Assembly (NCBI RefSeq): GCF_009695745.1
Contig: NZ_VUNH01000005.1
Span: forward strand, 1-64,000
From: Pyramidobacter porci
Lineage (GTDB): Bacteria > Synergistota > Synergistia > Synergistales > Dethiosulfovibrionaceae
Length of the DNA: 64,000 nucleotides
Direction: 5' to 3'
Shown here piece after piece: positions 1 to 20,007 of the stretch. Both the position numbers and the translations under genes were made by a program. Each line of letters opens with the position of its first letter. Position 1 is the stretch's first letter. The notes below the pieces were generated by a model. That model saw nothing but the letters and a program-made list of their open reading frames with translations. It was not told the origin of the DNA and did no database searches.

Positions 1-199
<199 letters not shown>

Positions 200-212
200 T
201 GTTTTTTCCTCC

Positions 213-226
213 CTAGGTTTTCCTAG
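213..226 (-). other. Small hairpin in the fusA-tuf gap, next to the tuf ribosome site
   Basis: On the minus strand CTAGG-AAAA-CCTAG forms a 5-bp stem with a 4-nt loop. It ends directly against the GGGAGGA ribosome site of tuf. It has no T tract, so it is not a terminator. It may tune tuf translation or protect the transcript at this junction; that is inference. Confidence 0.4.
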
Positions 227-230
227 AAAC

Positions 231-2330
231 TTACTTCTTGCCAGCGGACTCAGCGCCGCTGGGGTTCAAGATCGTCTCGGCAACATTCTTGGGAACCGGC
301 TCGTAGTGGTCGAATTGCATGGTGTAGTTGGCGCGTCCCGAAGTTTTGCTTCTCAAATCGGTGGCATAACCGAACATCTCGCCAAGGGGCACATACGCTT
401 TGATGGCACGGGCATTCGCTCTCATTTCCATACCGTCAACACGGCCGCGACGGGACGAAAGATCGCCCATGACGTCGCCCACGTAATCCTCGGGGGTCAC
501 GACTTCGACCGACATAATGGGTTCCATCAGCGTAGGACTGGCCTTTCTCATGGCTTCTTTGAAAGCCATTGAAGCAGCAATCTTGAAGGCCATTTCCGAA
601 GAGTCGACTTCGTGATAGCTTCCGTACACCAACTCAACCTTCACGCCGATGACGGGAAATCCGCCCAGAACGCCACTGCCCATGGCCTCTTCGAAACCCT
701 TCTGACAGGCAGGGATGAACTCGCGCGGAATGACACCGCCAACGATATCGTCCTCAAACACAAAACCTTCCTGCCCGTCAGGCAGGGGCTCCATGTTGAT
801 AACGCAATCGCCGTACTGCCCGTGACCGCCGCTCTGACGGACGAATTTGCCCTGAACCTTTTCAACACGGTTCTGAATGGCTTCGCGGTAAGCAACCTGA
901 GGACGGCCAACGTTCACGTGAACGCCAAACTCACGGCGCAGGCGATCGACGATAATGTCAAGGTGAAGTTCGCCCATGCCGGAAATCGTCGTCTGCCCCG
1001 TTTCTTCGTTGTCCTTGACGACGAAGGTTGGGTCTTCGTCGGAAAGAGCAACCAACCCCTTGGCCAGTTTGGCCTTGTCCTCGGTCGTCGCGGGTTCAAC
1101 CGCCAGGGTGATGACAGGGGCGGGAAACGTCAGACTCTCAAGAACCACGGGATTGTTCTCATCACAGAGCGTATCGCCGGTGCGGGTGTTCTTGAGGCTT
1201 GGCAGGGCCACGATCATACCGGCACTGGCGTCATCAATGTCAATGCGCTTGTTGGAATGCATCAGAAGGATGCGGCCAATACGCTCGCGCTTGCGGCTTG
1301 CGGGATTGTAAAGAGTATCACCGGTATGAAGCGTGCCGGAGTAAATACGACAAAACGTCAGACGCCCGACAAAGGGATCAACGGCAATCTTAAAAGCCAA
1401 GGCCGAGAGCGGCTCGTCCATTTTAGGATGGCGTTCAATCACCTTGGCCTCATCATCAGGCGAAGTTCCCTCGACTGCGGGGATGTCAACAGGACTGGGC
1501 AGATAATCGATAACCGCATCAAGCACGGGCTGAATTCCCTTGTTTTTAAAAGCGCTGCCGCAAAAACAGGGCACAAACTTCAACGCAATTGTCTGACGGC
1601 GGATAGCTGCCTTCAGCTGTTCGACCGTCGGCTCCTGCCCTTCAAGATACATGTTCATGATCTCATCGTCGACGTCGCCCAGCTGCTCGATGAGGTTCTC
1701 ACGATACATTTTCGCGTCGTCGAGCATGTCGGCGGGGATGTCGCGAAGCTCGGGATGCGCCCCCGACTCGTCGACATAAACGAGCTCCTTCATCTGAAGA
1801 AGATCAACGACACCCTGGAACGAATCCTCCGCGCCAATAGGCAGAACCACGGGAACAGCGCGGGCACCGAGACGATCATGAATCTGGCTCACAACGCCAA
1901 AAAAGTTCGCACCGACGCGGTCCATCTTGTTGATAAACGCGATACGAGGAACCTTGTACTTGTCGGCCTGACGCCAGACTGTTTCCGATTGAGGCTCGAC
2001 GCCGCCGACCGCACAGAAGACGGAAACAGCGCCGTCAAGAACGCGCAAAGAACGCTCCACTTCAACTGTAAAATCCACGTGGCCGGGAGTGTCAATAATA
2101 TTGATAAAACAATCCTTCCACTGGCAGGTAATAGCTGCGGAAGTGATCGTAATCCCGCGCTCGCGCTCCTGGGCCATCCAGTCCATGGTCGCGGTGCCGT
2201 CGTGAGTTTCGCCGATTTTGTAGTTCACGCCCGTGTAGAACAGGATACGTTCCGTGGTCGTGGTCTTTCCGGCGTCAATGTGAGCGGCAATGCCAATGTT
2301 GCGGATTTTTGTCAGATCTTTAGTCAGCAT
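231..2330 (-). CDS. fusA: Elongation factor G
   Basis: EF-G (699 aa, normal length) is the translocase GTPase of translation and also acts in ribosome recycling. G-domain motifs are clear: [15 protein letters not shown] (P-loop, residues ~17-31), the switch-[10 protein letters not shown], and NKMDR. Domains II-V follow, with [10 protein letters not shown] in domain III. The gene lies 20 nt downstream of rpsG and 31 nt upstream of tuf, the classic str arrangement, and presumably shares the promoter in front of rpsL. Only one EF-G is visible here, so specialisation relative to paralogues cannot be judged. Confidence 0.98.
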   Translation of the reverse strand: MLTKDLTKIRNIGIAAHIDAGKTTTTERILFYTGVNYKIGETHDGTATMDWMAQERERGITITSAAITCQWKDCFINIIDTPGHVDFTVEVERSLRVLDGAVSVFCAVGGVEPQSETVWRQADKYKVPRIAFINKMDRVGANFFGVVSQIHDRLGARAVPVVLPIGAEDSFQGVVDLLQMKELVYVDESGAHPELRDIPADMLDDAKMYRENLIEQLGDVDDEIMNMYLEGQEPTVEQLKAAIRRQTIALKFVPCFCGSAFKNKGIQPVLDAVIDYLPSPVDIPAVEGTSPDDEAKVIERHPKMDEPLSALAFKIAVDPFVGRLTFCRIYSGTLHTGDTLYNPASRKRERIGRILLMHSNKRIDIDDASAGMIVALPSLKNTRTGDTLCDENNPVVLESLTFPAPVITLAVEPATTEDKAKLAKGLVALSDEDPTFVVKDNEETGQTTISGMGELHLDIIVDRLRREFGVHVNVGRPQVAYREAIQNRVEKVQGKFVRQSGGHGQYGDCVINMEPLPDGQEGFVFEDDIVGGVIPREFIPACQKGFEEAMGSGVLGGFPVIGVKVELVYGSYHEVDSSEMAFKIAASMAFKEAMRKASPTLMEPIMSVEVVTPEDYVGDVMGDLSSRRGRVDGMEMRANARAIKAYVPLGEMFGYATDLRSKTSGRANYTMQFDHYEPVPKNVAETILNPSGAESAGKK

Positions 2331-2350
2331 GAAACGTCACCAGAAGCCGA

Positions 2351-2821
2351 CTACCAACGGTAATGAGCAAAGGCTCTGTTGGCCTCGGCCATCTTGTGAG
2401 TGTCTTCGCGCTTCTTGACGGAGCTGCCTTCGTTGTTGTAGGCGTCCATCAGCTCGCGTGCAAGACGCTCAGCCATAGGCATGCCTTTTTTGCTGCGAGC
2501 GTAAGAAATGATCCAACGAATGGCCAACGCCTGCGCCCGCGCGGGAGCGACTTCGACGGGAACCTGATAGGTCGCGCCGCCGACACGGCGGGAACGAACC
2601 TCGACCGCGGGCTTGACGTTTTCCATAGCCTTCTCAAACAGAGCCATGGGCTCGACTTTCAGCTTCTCGGAGGCCTTTTCGAGAGCGCCGTACATAATGC
2701 CTTCGGCAATGCTCTTCTTGCCGTCAAGCATCAGAGTATTGATGAACTTCGTGACGACAACGCTGTTATAGGTCGCATCAGCGATGGTTTCACGTTTTTT
2801 GATATGCCCTTTACGCGGCAT
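2351..2821 (-). CDS. rpsG: 30S ribosomal protein S7
   Basis: S7 (156 aa, the usual length) nucleates assembly of the 30S head by binding the 3' major domain of 16S rRNA. The protein starts [11 protein letters not shown] and carries the conserved segment [16 protein letters not shown]. The start ATG at 2821 follows an AAGGAGG-like site. It lies 19 nt after rpsL and 20 nt before fusA. In E. coli S7 is the translational autoregulator of this operon; whether that holds here cannot be seen from sequence. Confidence 0.98.
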   Translation of the reverse strand: MPRKGHIKKRETIADATYNSVVVTKFINTLMLDGKKSIAEGIMYGALEKASEKLKVEPMALFEKAMENVKPAVEVRSRRVGGATYQVPVEVAPARAQALAIRWIISYARSKKGMPMAERLARELMDAYNNEGSSVKKREDTHKMAEANRAFAHYRW

Positions 2822-2840
2822 GGAATTTCCTCCTTAATAC

Positions 2841-3212
2841 TTACTTGGGGCGGCGAGCGCCGTACTTGGAGCGGCTGCGCTTGCGATCGGCAACGCCACC
2901 GCAGTCAAGAGCTCCGCGGACAATGTGATAACGGACGCCGGGAAGGTCCTTGACGCGACCGCCACGCACGAGAACCACCGAGTGCTCCTGCAGGTTGTGT
3001 CCGACGCCCGGAATGTAAGACGTAACCTCAATGCCGTTGGTCAGGCGGACACGAGCCACCTTACGAAGGGCCGAGTTGGGCTTCTTGGGAGTCACGGTGT
3101 AGACACGGGTGCAGACGCCGCGACGAACGGGCGAGTTCTGCAGCGCGGGAGACGCCGACTTGTAAGTCGCAGCGACGCGTCCCTTGCGCACAAGCTGATT
3201 GATTGTTGGCAC
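2841..3212 (-). CDS. rpsL: 30S ribosomal protein S12
   Basis: S12 (123 aa) sits at the decoding centre of the 30S subunit and is the streptomycin-resistance protein. The conserved [15 protein letters not shown] and [20 protein letters not shown] stretches are intact. The start is a GTG at 3212 ([13 protein letters not shown]), preceded by GGAGGAA at good spacing. The reading frame stays open for another 60 codons upstream, but that stretch resembles nothing in S12 and the ribosome site decides for the GTG. In the PNSALRKV region the streptomycin-relevant residues look wild type. First gene of the str operon. Confidence 0.97.
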   Translation of the reverse strand: MPTINQLVRKGRVAATYKSASPALQNSPVRRGVCTRVYTVTPKKPNSALRKVARVRLTNGIEVTSYIPGVGHNLQEHSVVLVRGGRVKDLPGVRYHIVRGALDCGGVADRKRSRSKYGARRPK

Positions 3213-3516
3213 GATATTTCCTCCTTCTTCCTTCCGAAAAAATTCTATTGAACTTCGCCGAAGAACGACTTCTCCGGCTGTCTTCCGTATGATGTACACC
3301 GGTCCGGGTTTGTCTGGATAAGTTCCGCGCGGGGAAGAAAACCAGCCTCTCTCGAGAGCATTCGTTTGCTCAAGCCCTAGGGCTCGATCCACGGCAGATT
3401 AAACCAAAATGGTCCCAGACGTTCACCTTTCCCGAGGGAAAGAGCGCGCATCCTTGGAATCATCGCGGTTCCCGATAAAAGGACACAGTTCACCCTCGCA
3501 CGAAAGACACCAAGTG
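3213..3516 (-). promoter_or_regulatory. Long 5' leader of the str operon with several small palindromes
   Basis: About 300 nt separate the predicted transcription start from the rpsL GTG and hold no convincing gene. Three short perfect dyads are visible: CTTTCCC-GA-GGGAAAG near 3427-3442, AGCCCTAGGGCT near 3372-3384, and CTCTCGAGAG near 3349-3358. Such a length and structure fit a regulatory leader for ribosomal protein control, but no known motif is recognised. A frame in phase with rpsL is open through 60 codons of it (to 3392). Confidence 0.45.
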
Positions 3517-3545
3517 ATAATAGCAATGGGGCGCGCTAATGTCAA
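3517..3545 (-). promoter_or_regulatory. Sigma-70 promoter of the str operon
   Basis: On the minus strand TTGACA (3545-3540) is followed by a 17-nt spacer and TATTAT (3522-3517), close to perfect for a housekeeping promoter. It points into rpsL about 300 nt away. The -35 element and most of the spacer lie inside a 12-bp inverted repeat at 3528-3539 / 3550-3561. Confidence 0.75.
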
Positions 3546-3561
3546 GCTTTTAGCACGCCCC
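3528..3561. repeat. 12-bp inverted repeat overlapping the str promoter
   Basis: GGGGCGCGCTAA (3528-3539) and TTAGCACGCCCC (3550-3561) pair over 12 bp with one mismatch around a 10-nt loop. It lies just downstream of rpoC and could be a T-less terminator for rpoBC, or an operator for the str promoter whose -35 box it contains. No T run follows on the minus strand, which argues against an intrinsic terminator. Confidence 0.55.
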
Positions 3562-3626
3562 GCATCGAGCATTTTAAACCGATTCTTTCAGTATTTTAAA
3601 CTTATAGATTTGTTTTCCTTAAATTC

Positions 3627-8756
<5,130 letters not shown>

Positions 8757-8871
8757 AAGGAGAATCACTCCATTTCTATCCAATAAATGACGAAAAGACG
8801 AATACGAAACCGAAAAAACGTTCGGAAGCGGAAGGAAAAGCAGCGGCGTCTCTGCCGCTCTTTTTTGCCGT

Positions 8872-12561
<3,690 letters not shown>

Positions 12562-12733
12562 GCGGTGCTCAACCTCCACACATTCAGAATAAAAGTCTCA
12601 CTAGAAAGAAAATTTCGACATGAATTTCTTCACTTTCGGCGTTCAGTGAACTTAAGTGGTTAATCTGTCGTTCGCAGACTTCGCCGCCGTTTACAAAAAG
12701 GGCGACACGGCGCAAAAAAGGCTGCGCAGAATA
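12562..12733 (-). promoter_or_regulatory. rpoB upstream region, promoter not resolved
   Basis: Because a terminator closes the tRNA-Leu unit at 12734-12770, the rpoBC promoter should lie in these ~170 nt. No pair of boxes stands out. A short dyad TTCACT/AGTGAA (about 12631-12652) is the only structure seen. I mark the region by context only. Confidence 0.35.
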
Positions 12734-12770
12734 CAAAAAAAGGCTGCACCAAGCAATGCTTGATGCAGCC
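12734..12770 (-). terminator. Intrinsic terminator after tRNA-Leu
   Basis: On the minus strand a 14-bp stem (GGCTGCATCAAGCA with TGCTTGGTGCAGCC, one G-T pair) is followed by a run of seven or eight T. It lies 39 nt after the tRNA 3' end and separates the tRNA transcript from rpoB. Confidence 0.85.
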
Positions 12771-12808
12771 CTCGCGTATCGGTGACATTGCCATCTTCAA
12801 AAAAAAGA

Positions 12809-12895
12809 TGGTGCCCGAGGGGAGACTCGAACTCCCACAGGCTCGTGCCCACTAGAACCTGAATCTAGCGCGTCTACCAATTCCGCCACCCGGGC
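12809..12895 (-). tRNA. tRNA-Leu (anticodon CAG)
   Basis: The minus strand folds as a class II tRNA of 87 nt. The acceptor GCCCGGG pairs with CTCGGGC (one G-T). The anticodon stem is CTAGA/TCTAG with the loop TTCAGGT, giving CAG. A long variable arm is present and the T-arm contains GTTCGAGTC. The CCA end is encoded. It reads CUG leucine codons, which should be frequent in this G+C-rich genome. It has its own promoter and terminator. Confidence 0.96.
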
Positions 12896-12914
12896 GTTTC
12901 CTGAACACGTGGTT

Positions 12915-12942
12915 ATTATACAGATCTTTTCGATTTTGACAA
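12915..12942 (-). promoter_or_regulatory. Promoter of tRNA-Leu
   Basis: On the minus strand TTGTCA, a 16-nt spacer and a perfect TATAAT end 20 nt before the tRNA 5' end. It lies right after the terminator of tsaC, so the tRNA is an independent unit. Confidence 0.8.
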
Positions 12943-12973
12943 GCCCCCAAAATTTTTTTGCCGGGTTTTTTTC

Positions 12974-13012
12974 AAAAAAATTTCTGACTCCCGCACGGGA
13001 GGTCGGAAATTT
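12974..13012 (-). terminator. Intrinsic terminator after tsaC
   Basis: On the minus strand an outer stem AAATTTC/GAAATTT and an inner stem CTCCCG-TG-CGGGAG are separated by a small internal loop and followed by a long T run. It begins 9 nt after the tsaC stop codon. Confidence 0.8.
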
Positions 13013-13020
13013 TTTTCGCT

Positions 13021-15883
<2,863 letters not shown>

Positions 15884-15887
<4 letters not shown>

Positions 15888-16600
15888 GATAAAACCTCCA
15901 GCCGGGCAAGCGCTCGTTCTTCCCAGCGATGCATGAAAGCCGTTTGTTCCGGCGTATGGAACCAATGTTCTCCTGTTTCCATCACCGTCACGCGGGCACC
16001 CGAAGCCGTCGCGAACTTTTCCACGGCGCCGCGGTCCGTCAATTCGTCACGGCCTGCCAGGAGAATTTCGCACGGTTGACGCCAGACGCTTGCCGGATGC
16101 TGACGCGCGTATTCGTAATACAGCCATGAAAGCTCCTCCCCCGTCGCCGTGCGGATGATTTTTTCACGGCGCAGACGCTCCTCGCTCACTCCGGCACGCT
16201 GCATCATCCTGCGGATCAAGCCGGCCATATCAAGCAACGGCGAAACGAAAAGGGCGCCCGCCAGTTTCTCGTCGGCACAAGCCAGCATGCCAAGCCACGC
16301 GCCGATGCTAACCGCGCGCAAAGCAAACGATTTCCACCGGCAGCGCGCCCAATGCGTCACAGTCTCAAGTTCCGGTACAGCCTTCCAGGGGACAAGGCCG
16401 TCCCGTTCTCCACGCCGCTCGCCGTGCCCCGTCAGATCGAGCGCCGCCGTCTGCCAGCCCCGGCTCGCCGCCAATTCCGAAAAATCGCGGCACTCTTCTT
16501 TGCAGCCGTCCCGGCCGTGGATCATCACAAACGCCTTTTCAGCCGTCTCTCCGCGGATCAAAACGGGAATGCCGCCGATCTCGAGCCGTTCTTCTCTCAT
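15884..16600 (-). CDS. Alpha/beta hydrolase, function unknown
   Basis: An alpha/beta-hydrolase fold protein. After REERLEIGGIPVLIRG comes the oxyanion-loop strand VMIHGRDG, then a nucleophile-elbow region around RAVSIGAWLGM. There the canonical GxSxG reads S-I-G-A-W, so the serine is not obvious. Later ILLAGRDELTDR (acid) and ETGEHWFHT (His) fit a hydrolase triad. I chose the ATG that begins MREERLEIGG (238 aa), as is typical for the family. Longer in-frame starts exist at 16612, 16624, 16723 and 16786, none with a strong ribosome site. It ends in a 4-nt overlap with tatD. Substrate unknown. Confidence 0.7.
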
Positions 16601-17003
16601 CCTCGCGTCCATCGTTCCGTCCATTTCTTTTCGCAAAATATTCCACGCAGGACATTCATCGTTAAATAAGGCCGACGTCGGCCATCGCCGCTGCACGTCA
16701 AAAATCGGATGCTTATCGTTCATTGTACCCCAAACGCCGTCAAACCGAAAGCGGAGCGAACGAACGGCTTTCGTGCGCGCGTTCAAAAAGCTTCACCCTC
16801 CGCTTTCCCCGTGAAGAACGGAGCTCGTCGAACGTATTATGCTTCAAATGAATTGCCAGCCATGAAACCAAGGTATTTGCTATATATTCGCGACATCCCT
16901 ATAATGCAACCGTACGCTCGGCAGGAAATGACGCGCACCGCGCGGTCCGGCGGCGTACGATGCGCCCGGCGCAGCGCGCCGGCATACGAAAGGAGAAAAC
17001 GTC
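16601..17003. other. Intergenic region between divergent hydrolase genes
   Basis: About 400 nt without a convincing gene separate the minus-strand hydrolase from the plus-strand secreted hydrolase. The minus frame of the former stays open to 16786, so part of this may be its N-terminus. The right half holds the plus-strand promoter at 16877-16905 and an AAGGAG ribosome site before 17004. Nothing else is recognised. Confidence 0.5.
16877..16905 (+). promoter_or_regulatory. Promoter of the secreted hydrolase
   Basis: TTGCTA, a 17-nt spacer and a perfect TATAAT lie about 100 nt upstream of the ATG at 17004. No operator-like repeat is visible around it. Confidence 0.65.
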
Positions 17004-18053
17004 ATGAAAATCGGTAAAAAATTCACCTTGGGCGCGCTCTTCGGCGCCATGTCGCTGGCAAGAGCCGCCTTCGCGGCGGAAGCAACGGCCGCCGCGCCGC
17101 AGCTGGAACAGGAATGGGACAAGGTTTTCCCCAAAAGCGAGAAAGTGGAGCACAAAAAAGTCCTCTTCAAAAACCGTTACGGCATCGCTCTGGCCGCCGA
17201 CATGTACATTCCCAAGGACAGCAGCGGCAAAAAGCTTTCCGCCCTCGCCGTCTGCGGTCCCTTCGGCGCCGTCAAGGAGCAGTCCAGCGGGCTGTACGCC
17301 CAGACCATGGCCGAACGCGGATTTCTGACCGTCGCCTTCGATCCGTCCTTCACCGGCGAGAGCGGCGGCGAACCCCGTTATGTGGCTTCGCCCGACATCA
17401 ACACCGAGGACTTCTCCGCGGCCGTCGATTTTCTGTCCGTTCAGGACAACGTCGATCCGGAACGGATCGGCGTCATCGGCATCTGCGGCTGGGGCGGCAT
17501 GGCGCTGAACGCGGCGGCCATGGACACCCGCGTCAAGGCCACCGTGGCTTCCACCATGTACGACATGAGCCGCGTCACCGCCAACGGCTACTTCGACCAG
17601 ATGGATGCGGAAGGCCGCTTCAAGCTGCGTCAGCAGCTGAACGCCCAGCGCACCGAAGATTACCGGAACGGAAGCTATGCCCTGGCCGGCGGCCTGCCCG
17701 ACGTCCGCCCCGCCGAGCCGCAGTTCCTCGTCGATTATTACGATTATTACAAGACGCCGCGCGGCTATCACAAACGCTCCCTCAACAGCAACGGCGGCTG
17801 GAACGTCACGTCCGCGCTCTCCTTCCTCAACATGCCGCTCCTCGCCTACGCTTCCGAGATCCGTTCCGCCGTGCTGCTCGTCCACGGCGAAAAGGCGCAT
17901 TCCCGTTACTTCAGCGAGGACGCCTTCAAAAAACTTACCGGCGGCAACAAGGAGCTCATGATCATCCCCGGTGCCAGTCACACCGACCTGTACGACCGCC
18001 CCGAAACGATCCCCTTCGACACCATCGAGGCGTTCTTCAAAAAGAATCTGTAA
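17004..18053 (+). CDS. Secreted alpha/beta hydrolase with a cysteine at the nucleophile elbow
   Basis: A 349-aa exported hydrolase. Residues 1-25 are a signal peptide (KIGKK, hydrophobic core, cleavage near AFAAEA). The fold is alpha/beta hydrolase of the dienelactone-hydrolase/YcjY type. The nucleophile elbow reads IGICGWGGMA, so the nucleophile would be Cys, as in dienelactone hydrolase (GxCxGG). VLLVHGEKAHSRYF and GASHTDLYDRP supply the later triad positions. It stands alone between its own promoter and a terminator. An AAGGAG site precedes the ATG. The substrate cannot be read; an ester or amide in the envelope or medium is likely. Confidence 0.8.
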   Translation: MKIGKKFTLGALFGAMSLARAAFAAEATAAAPQLEQEWDKVFPKSEKVEHKKVLFKNRYGIALAADMYIPKDSSGKKLSALAVCGPFGAVKEQSSGLYAQTMAERGFLTVAFDPSFTGESGGEPRYVASPDINTEDFSAAVDFLSVQDNVDPERIGVIGICGWGGMALNAAAMDTRVKATVASTMYDMSRVTANGYFDQMDAEGRFKLRQQLNAQRTEDYRNGSYALAGGLPDVRPAEPQFLVDYYDYYKTPRGYHKRSLNSNGGWNVTSALSFLNMPLLAYASEIRSAVLLVHGEKAHSRYFSEDAFKKLTGGNKELMIIPGASHTDLYDRPETIPFDTIEAFFKKNL

Positions 18054-18069
18054 AAAAACGCGACGCAAA

Positions 18070-18116
18070 AACGCCGCCCGCTCCGAAGCATCCTCCGAGG
18101 CGGGCGGCGTTTTTTG
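18070..18116. terminator. Bidirectional terminator between the secreted hydrolase and pdxY
   Basis: AACGCCGCCCGC and GCGGGCGGCGTT pair in a G+C-rich stem around a 17-nt loop. T runs follow on both strands (six T on plus, five on minus). It serves the convergent genes ending at 18053 and 18155. Confidence 0.85.
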
Positions 18117-18154
18117 CCGCGAGGCCAAGAAAACTCTGCCGAAACGTTCCGGCG

Positions 18155-18985
18155 CTACTTGAGCCGTTCGGTCAGCTCGCGCAGGAGCGGCTCGAACTTG
18201 ACGCCGTACCAGTGCGAAGGATCCTGCGAGGTGAACCGAATGCAGTGCAGCGTGAAGTCGGCGGCGGCAACGGCCGCGTCGTAGGCGGATTTTCCGCCCG
18301 TCAGCGTGCCGGCGAACACGGACGCGAAGACGTCGCCGGTGCCGTGGCAGCCCTTCGGCAGCTTTTCGTGGCGGTAATAGAGTTTCTGCACGCCGTCGTC
18401 CACCACGACGCCCGTCGTCGCGTCGTCGTAACTGACGCCCGTCAGCACCACGGTTTGGGCGCCGGCTTCGCGAAGCGCGGCGAGCAGGGCGTCGACGTAG
18501 CTTTCGTCGTACCGCTCGCGGTATTCCATGCCGGAAAGCAGGGCCGCCTCAGTGATGTTGGGCAGGATCAGATCGGCGGCGAAGACGAAGCCGCGCATGG
18601 CCTCCACGTAGGCCGCGTCGAAGCCGGGATAGAGCCGTCCGTTGTCGGCCATGGCCGGATCGGCGATGCGCAGGCCGCCGGGCTGAAGCAGCGTGCCGTA
18701 AATTTCCTTGAGGTATTCGGTCTGCGAAGCGTTGCCCAGATAGCCGCTGTACACCGCGTCGAAACGGATCTGTTCGCGCTTCCAATGTTCGACGATGCGC
18801 GGCATTTCCGCCGTCAGGTCGTGGAACGTGTAGCCCGTAAAACCGCCGGTGTGCGTGGAAAGCACGGCGGACGGCAGGATCGCCGTTTCCAGCCCGCAGG
18901 CGGACAAAATGGGCAGGGCCACGGTCAGCGAGCACTGCCCGACGCAGGAGATGTCCTGCACCGTCAAAATCCTTTTGTACGACAT
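18155..18985 (-). CDS. pdxY: Pyridoxal / pyridoxamine kinase
   Basis: A ribokinase-fold enzyme (276 aa) that phosphorylates B6 vitamers in the PLP salvage route. It carries the N-terminal VQDISCVGQCSLTVALPILS typical of PdxK/PdxY, STHTGGF near residue 47, DPAMADNG near 114, and the anion-hole/catalytic-base motif KGCHGTGDVF near 221. The chosen start is ATG 18985 (MSYKRIL), with AGGAG upstream; the in-frame ATG 7 codons earlier overlaps that ribosome site. It is monocistronic, with its own promoter at 19083-19111. No de novo PLP genes are in the window. Confidence 0.92.
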   Translation of the reverse strand: MSYKRILTVQDISCVGQCSLTVALPILSACGLETAILPSAVLSTHTGGFTGYTFHDLTAEMPRIVEHWKREQIRFDAVYSGYLGNASQTEYLKEIYGTLLQPGGLRIADPAMADNGRLYPGFDAAYVEAMRGFVFAADLILPNITEAALLSGMEYRERYDESYVDALLAALREAGAQTVVLTGVSYDDATTGVVVDDGVQKLYYRHEKLPKGCHGTGDVFASVFAGTLTGGKSAYDAAVAAADFTLHCIRFTSQDPSHWYGVKFEPLLRELTERLK

Positions 18986-19082
18986 GTTCCGTTCTCCTTT
19001 TTCCATTTTATTTCCTTCTGCCGGAAACGCAAAAAAGCACTCGAAGCTTTCCGGCGCGAAACGATCTTGAGACGCGGTTCAT

Positions 19083-19111
19083 ATTATAGAATATGGGGAA
19101 ACGCCATGCAA
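19083..19111 (-). promoter_or_regulatory. Promoter of pdxY
   Basis: On the minus strand TTGCAT, a 17-nt spacer and a perfect TATAAT lie about 100 nt upstream of the pdxY ATG. Confidence 0.7.
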
Positions 19112-19164
19112 TAATAAAATTGAATGGCGAACGCTTTTGTTTCTATCCCATACTCTCCTATGTA

Positions 19165-19285
19165 AGTTTGCATTGAAAAGTGTCATTGAACATGCCGGGC
19201 GCCGCCAACTTTATGCAGTTTTTGACACAACATCAAAAAGGACTGGAGAATCCCGGGCCCTTTTAACGAAAACCCATCAGGCGTC
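19165..19285. repeat. Unnamed intergenic element, copy A
   Basis: This stretch shares ordered blocks with 56988-57185: CATTGAAAA, then ATGCAGTTTT-GAC, AAAAGG-C, GAATC, and GCCC followed by TTTTAACGAAAAC, and further on CAGGCGT-ATAT. The core is 19213-19273. It is AT-richer than its surroundings and looks like a shortened, decayed copy. No ORF or terminal repeats are recognised. Confidence 0.55.
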
Positions 19286-19314
19286 ATATTTCACGCAATC
19301 CATCCTTCATCATG

Positions 19315-19320
19315 TATAAT
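19315..19320 (+). promoter_or_regulatory. Possible -10 box for the GNAT gene
   Basis: A perfect TATAAT lies 46 nt before the ATG at 19366 but has no good -35 hexamer at 16-18 nt. Called only as a candidate. Confidence 0.35.
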
Positions 19321-19365
19321 CGGCAGTACAAGTCATAGATGTCGGAAAGGAGGATCAATGAGCAC

Positions 19366-19881
19366 ATGATATTTCTAGAAACGCCGCGATTAAGACTGCG
19401 CAATGTCACAGAAAAAGACGCGGACATAATGCACGAGTATCGAAATAATAAAATATGCAACCGATACCAGCGCGGTCAGACAAAAGAACGAACTGGAATA
19501 ATCGCTTTGATTAAAAGGCGAAAAGATGACGAAATGACGCTGTCAGCCCCATTTATGATAGCGGTTGCTTTAAAAGACAGCGATGAAATGATTGGCGAGA
19601 TTGCAGCGATTCCCAAAGACGATTCAATTTCACTCGGATACACTTTTTCCTGCAAACACCATCGAAGAGGCTATGCATTCGAATCATTAAATGCCTTGAT
19701 AGAAACACTCCATAAAAGATACCCTGAATGCGTTTTTATCAGTTATACAGACACAGAAAATAAGCCGAGCATGGAACTGCTCAAAAAACTCGGCTATAAA
19801 GATATGGGGTATTCTTCTCAGTTATCATCGCGGATCTTCAGCAAATACGCAAAAGAAGAAAAATACCGGAAAAGCCAATAG
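19366..19881 (+). CDS. GNAT family N-acetyltransferase (RimJ/RimL-like), atypical composition
   Basis: A 171-aa GNAT acetyltransferase of the RimJ/RimL type: ETPRLRLRNVTEKDAD at the N-terminus, IGEIAAIPKDDSISLGYTF as the central strands, an acetyl-CoA loop near HHRRGYAFES, and the conserved NKPSMELLKKLGYK. Its target (ribosomal protein, antibiotic or peptide) cannot be told. The chosen start is ATG 19366 after AGGAGG (12-nt spacing); the frame opens 9 codons earlier. The gene is much richer in A and T, with many AAA/ATA codons, than all neighbours, which points to recent acquisition. The stop codon lies inside the following hairpin. Confidence 0.8.
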   Translation: MIFLETPRLRLRNVTEKDADIMHEYRNNKICNRYQRGQTKERTGIIALIKRRKDDEMTLSAPFMIAVALKDSDEMIGEIAAIPKDDSISLGYTFSCKHHRRGYAFESLNALIETLHKRYPECVFISYTDTENKPSMELLKKLGYKDMGYSSQLSSRIFSKYAKEEKYRKSQ

Positions 19882-19908
19882 CCGAATAACGGCTATTGGC
19901 TTTTCCGG
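19866..19908. terminator. Perfect 19-bp hairpin terminating the GNAT gene and metG
   Basis: CCGGAAAAGCCAATAGCCG pairs perfectly with CGGCTATTGGCTTTTCCGG across an AATAA loop. T-rich tails follow on the plus side (CGTTTTC) and on the minus side (TATTTTTC), so it can stop both convergent genes. The GNAT stop codon is within the left arm. Confidence 0.8.
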
Positions 19909-20007
19909 CGTTTTCTCCTAGTTCCCATCAGGAATCAGCGTTGCGTTGAGATTGGGGTTTCGAACTCCTCCAACGCTTTGCCACAGAGGTTATTTCAATA
20001 AAAATCC

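Noticed and set aside
3213-3392. 60-codon N-terminal extension of rpsL
   Set aside because: S12 is highly conserved and starts at [11 protein letters not shown]. The GTG at 3212 has a strong ribosome site. The extension lies in the structured leader.
17114-19114. 666-codon plus-strand frame running across the secreted hydrolase, its terminator and pdxY
   Set aside because: It crosses a clear bidirectional terminator and lies in another frame of a gene with a signal peptide and hydrolase motifs. Arg-rich low-complexity translation.
19955-19980. tRNA-like GTTCGAAACC downstream of metG
   Set aside because: Only the T-loop resembles a tRNA. No acceptor or anticodon stem can be formed around it.
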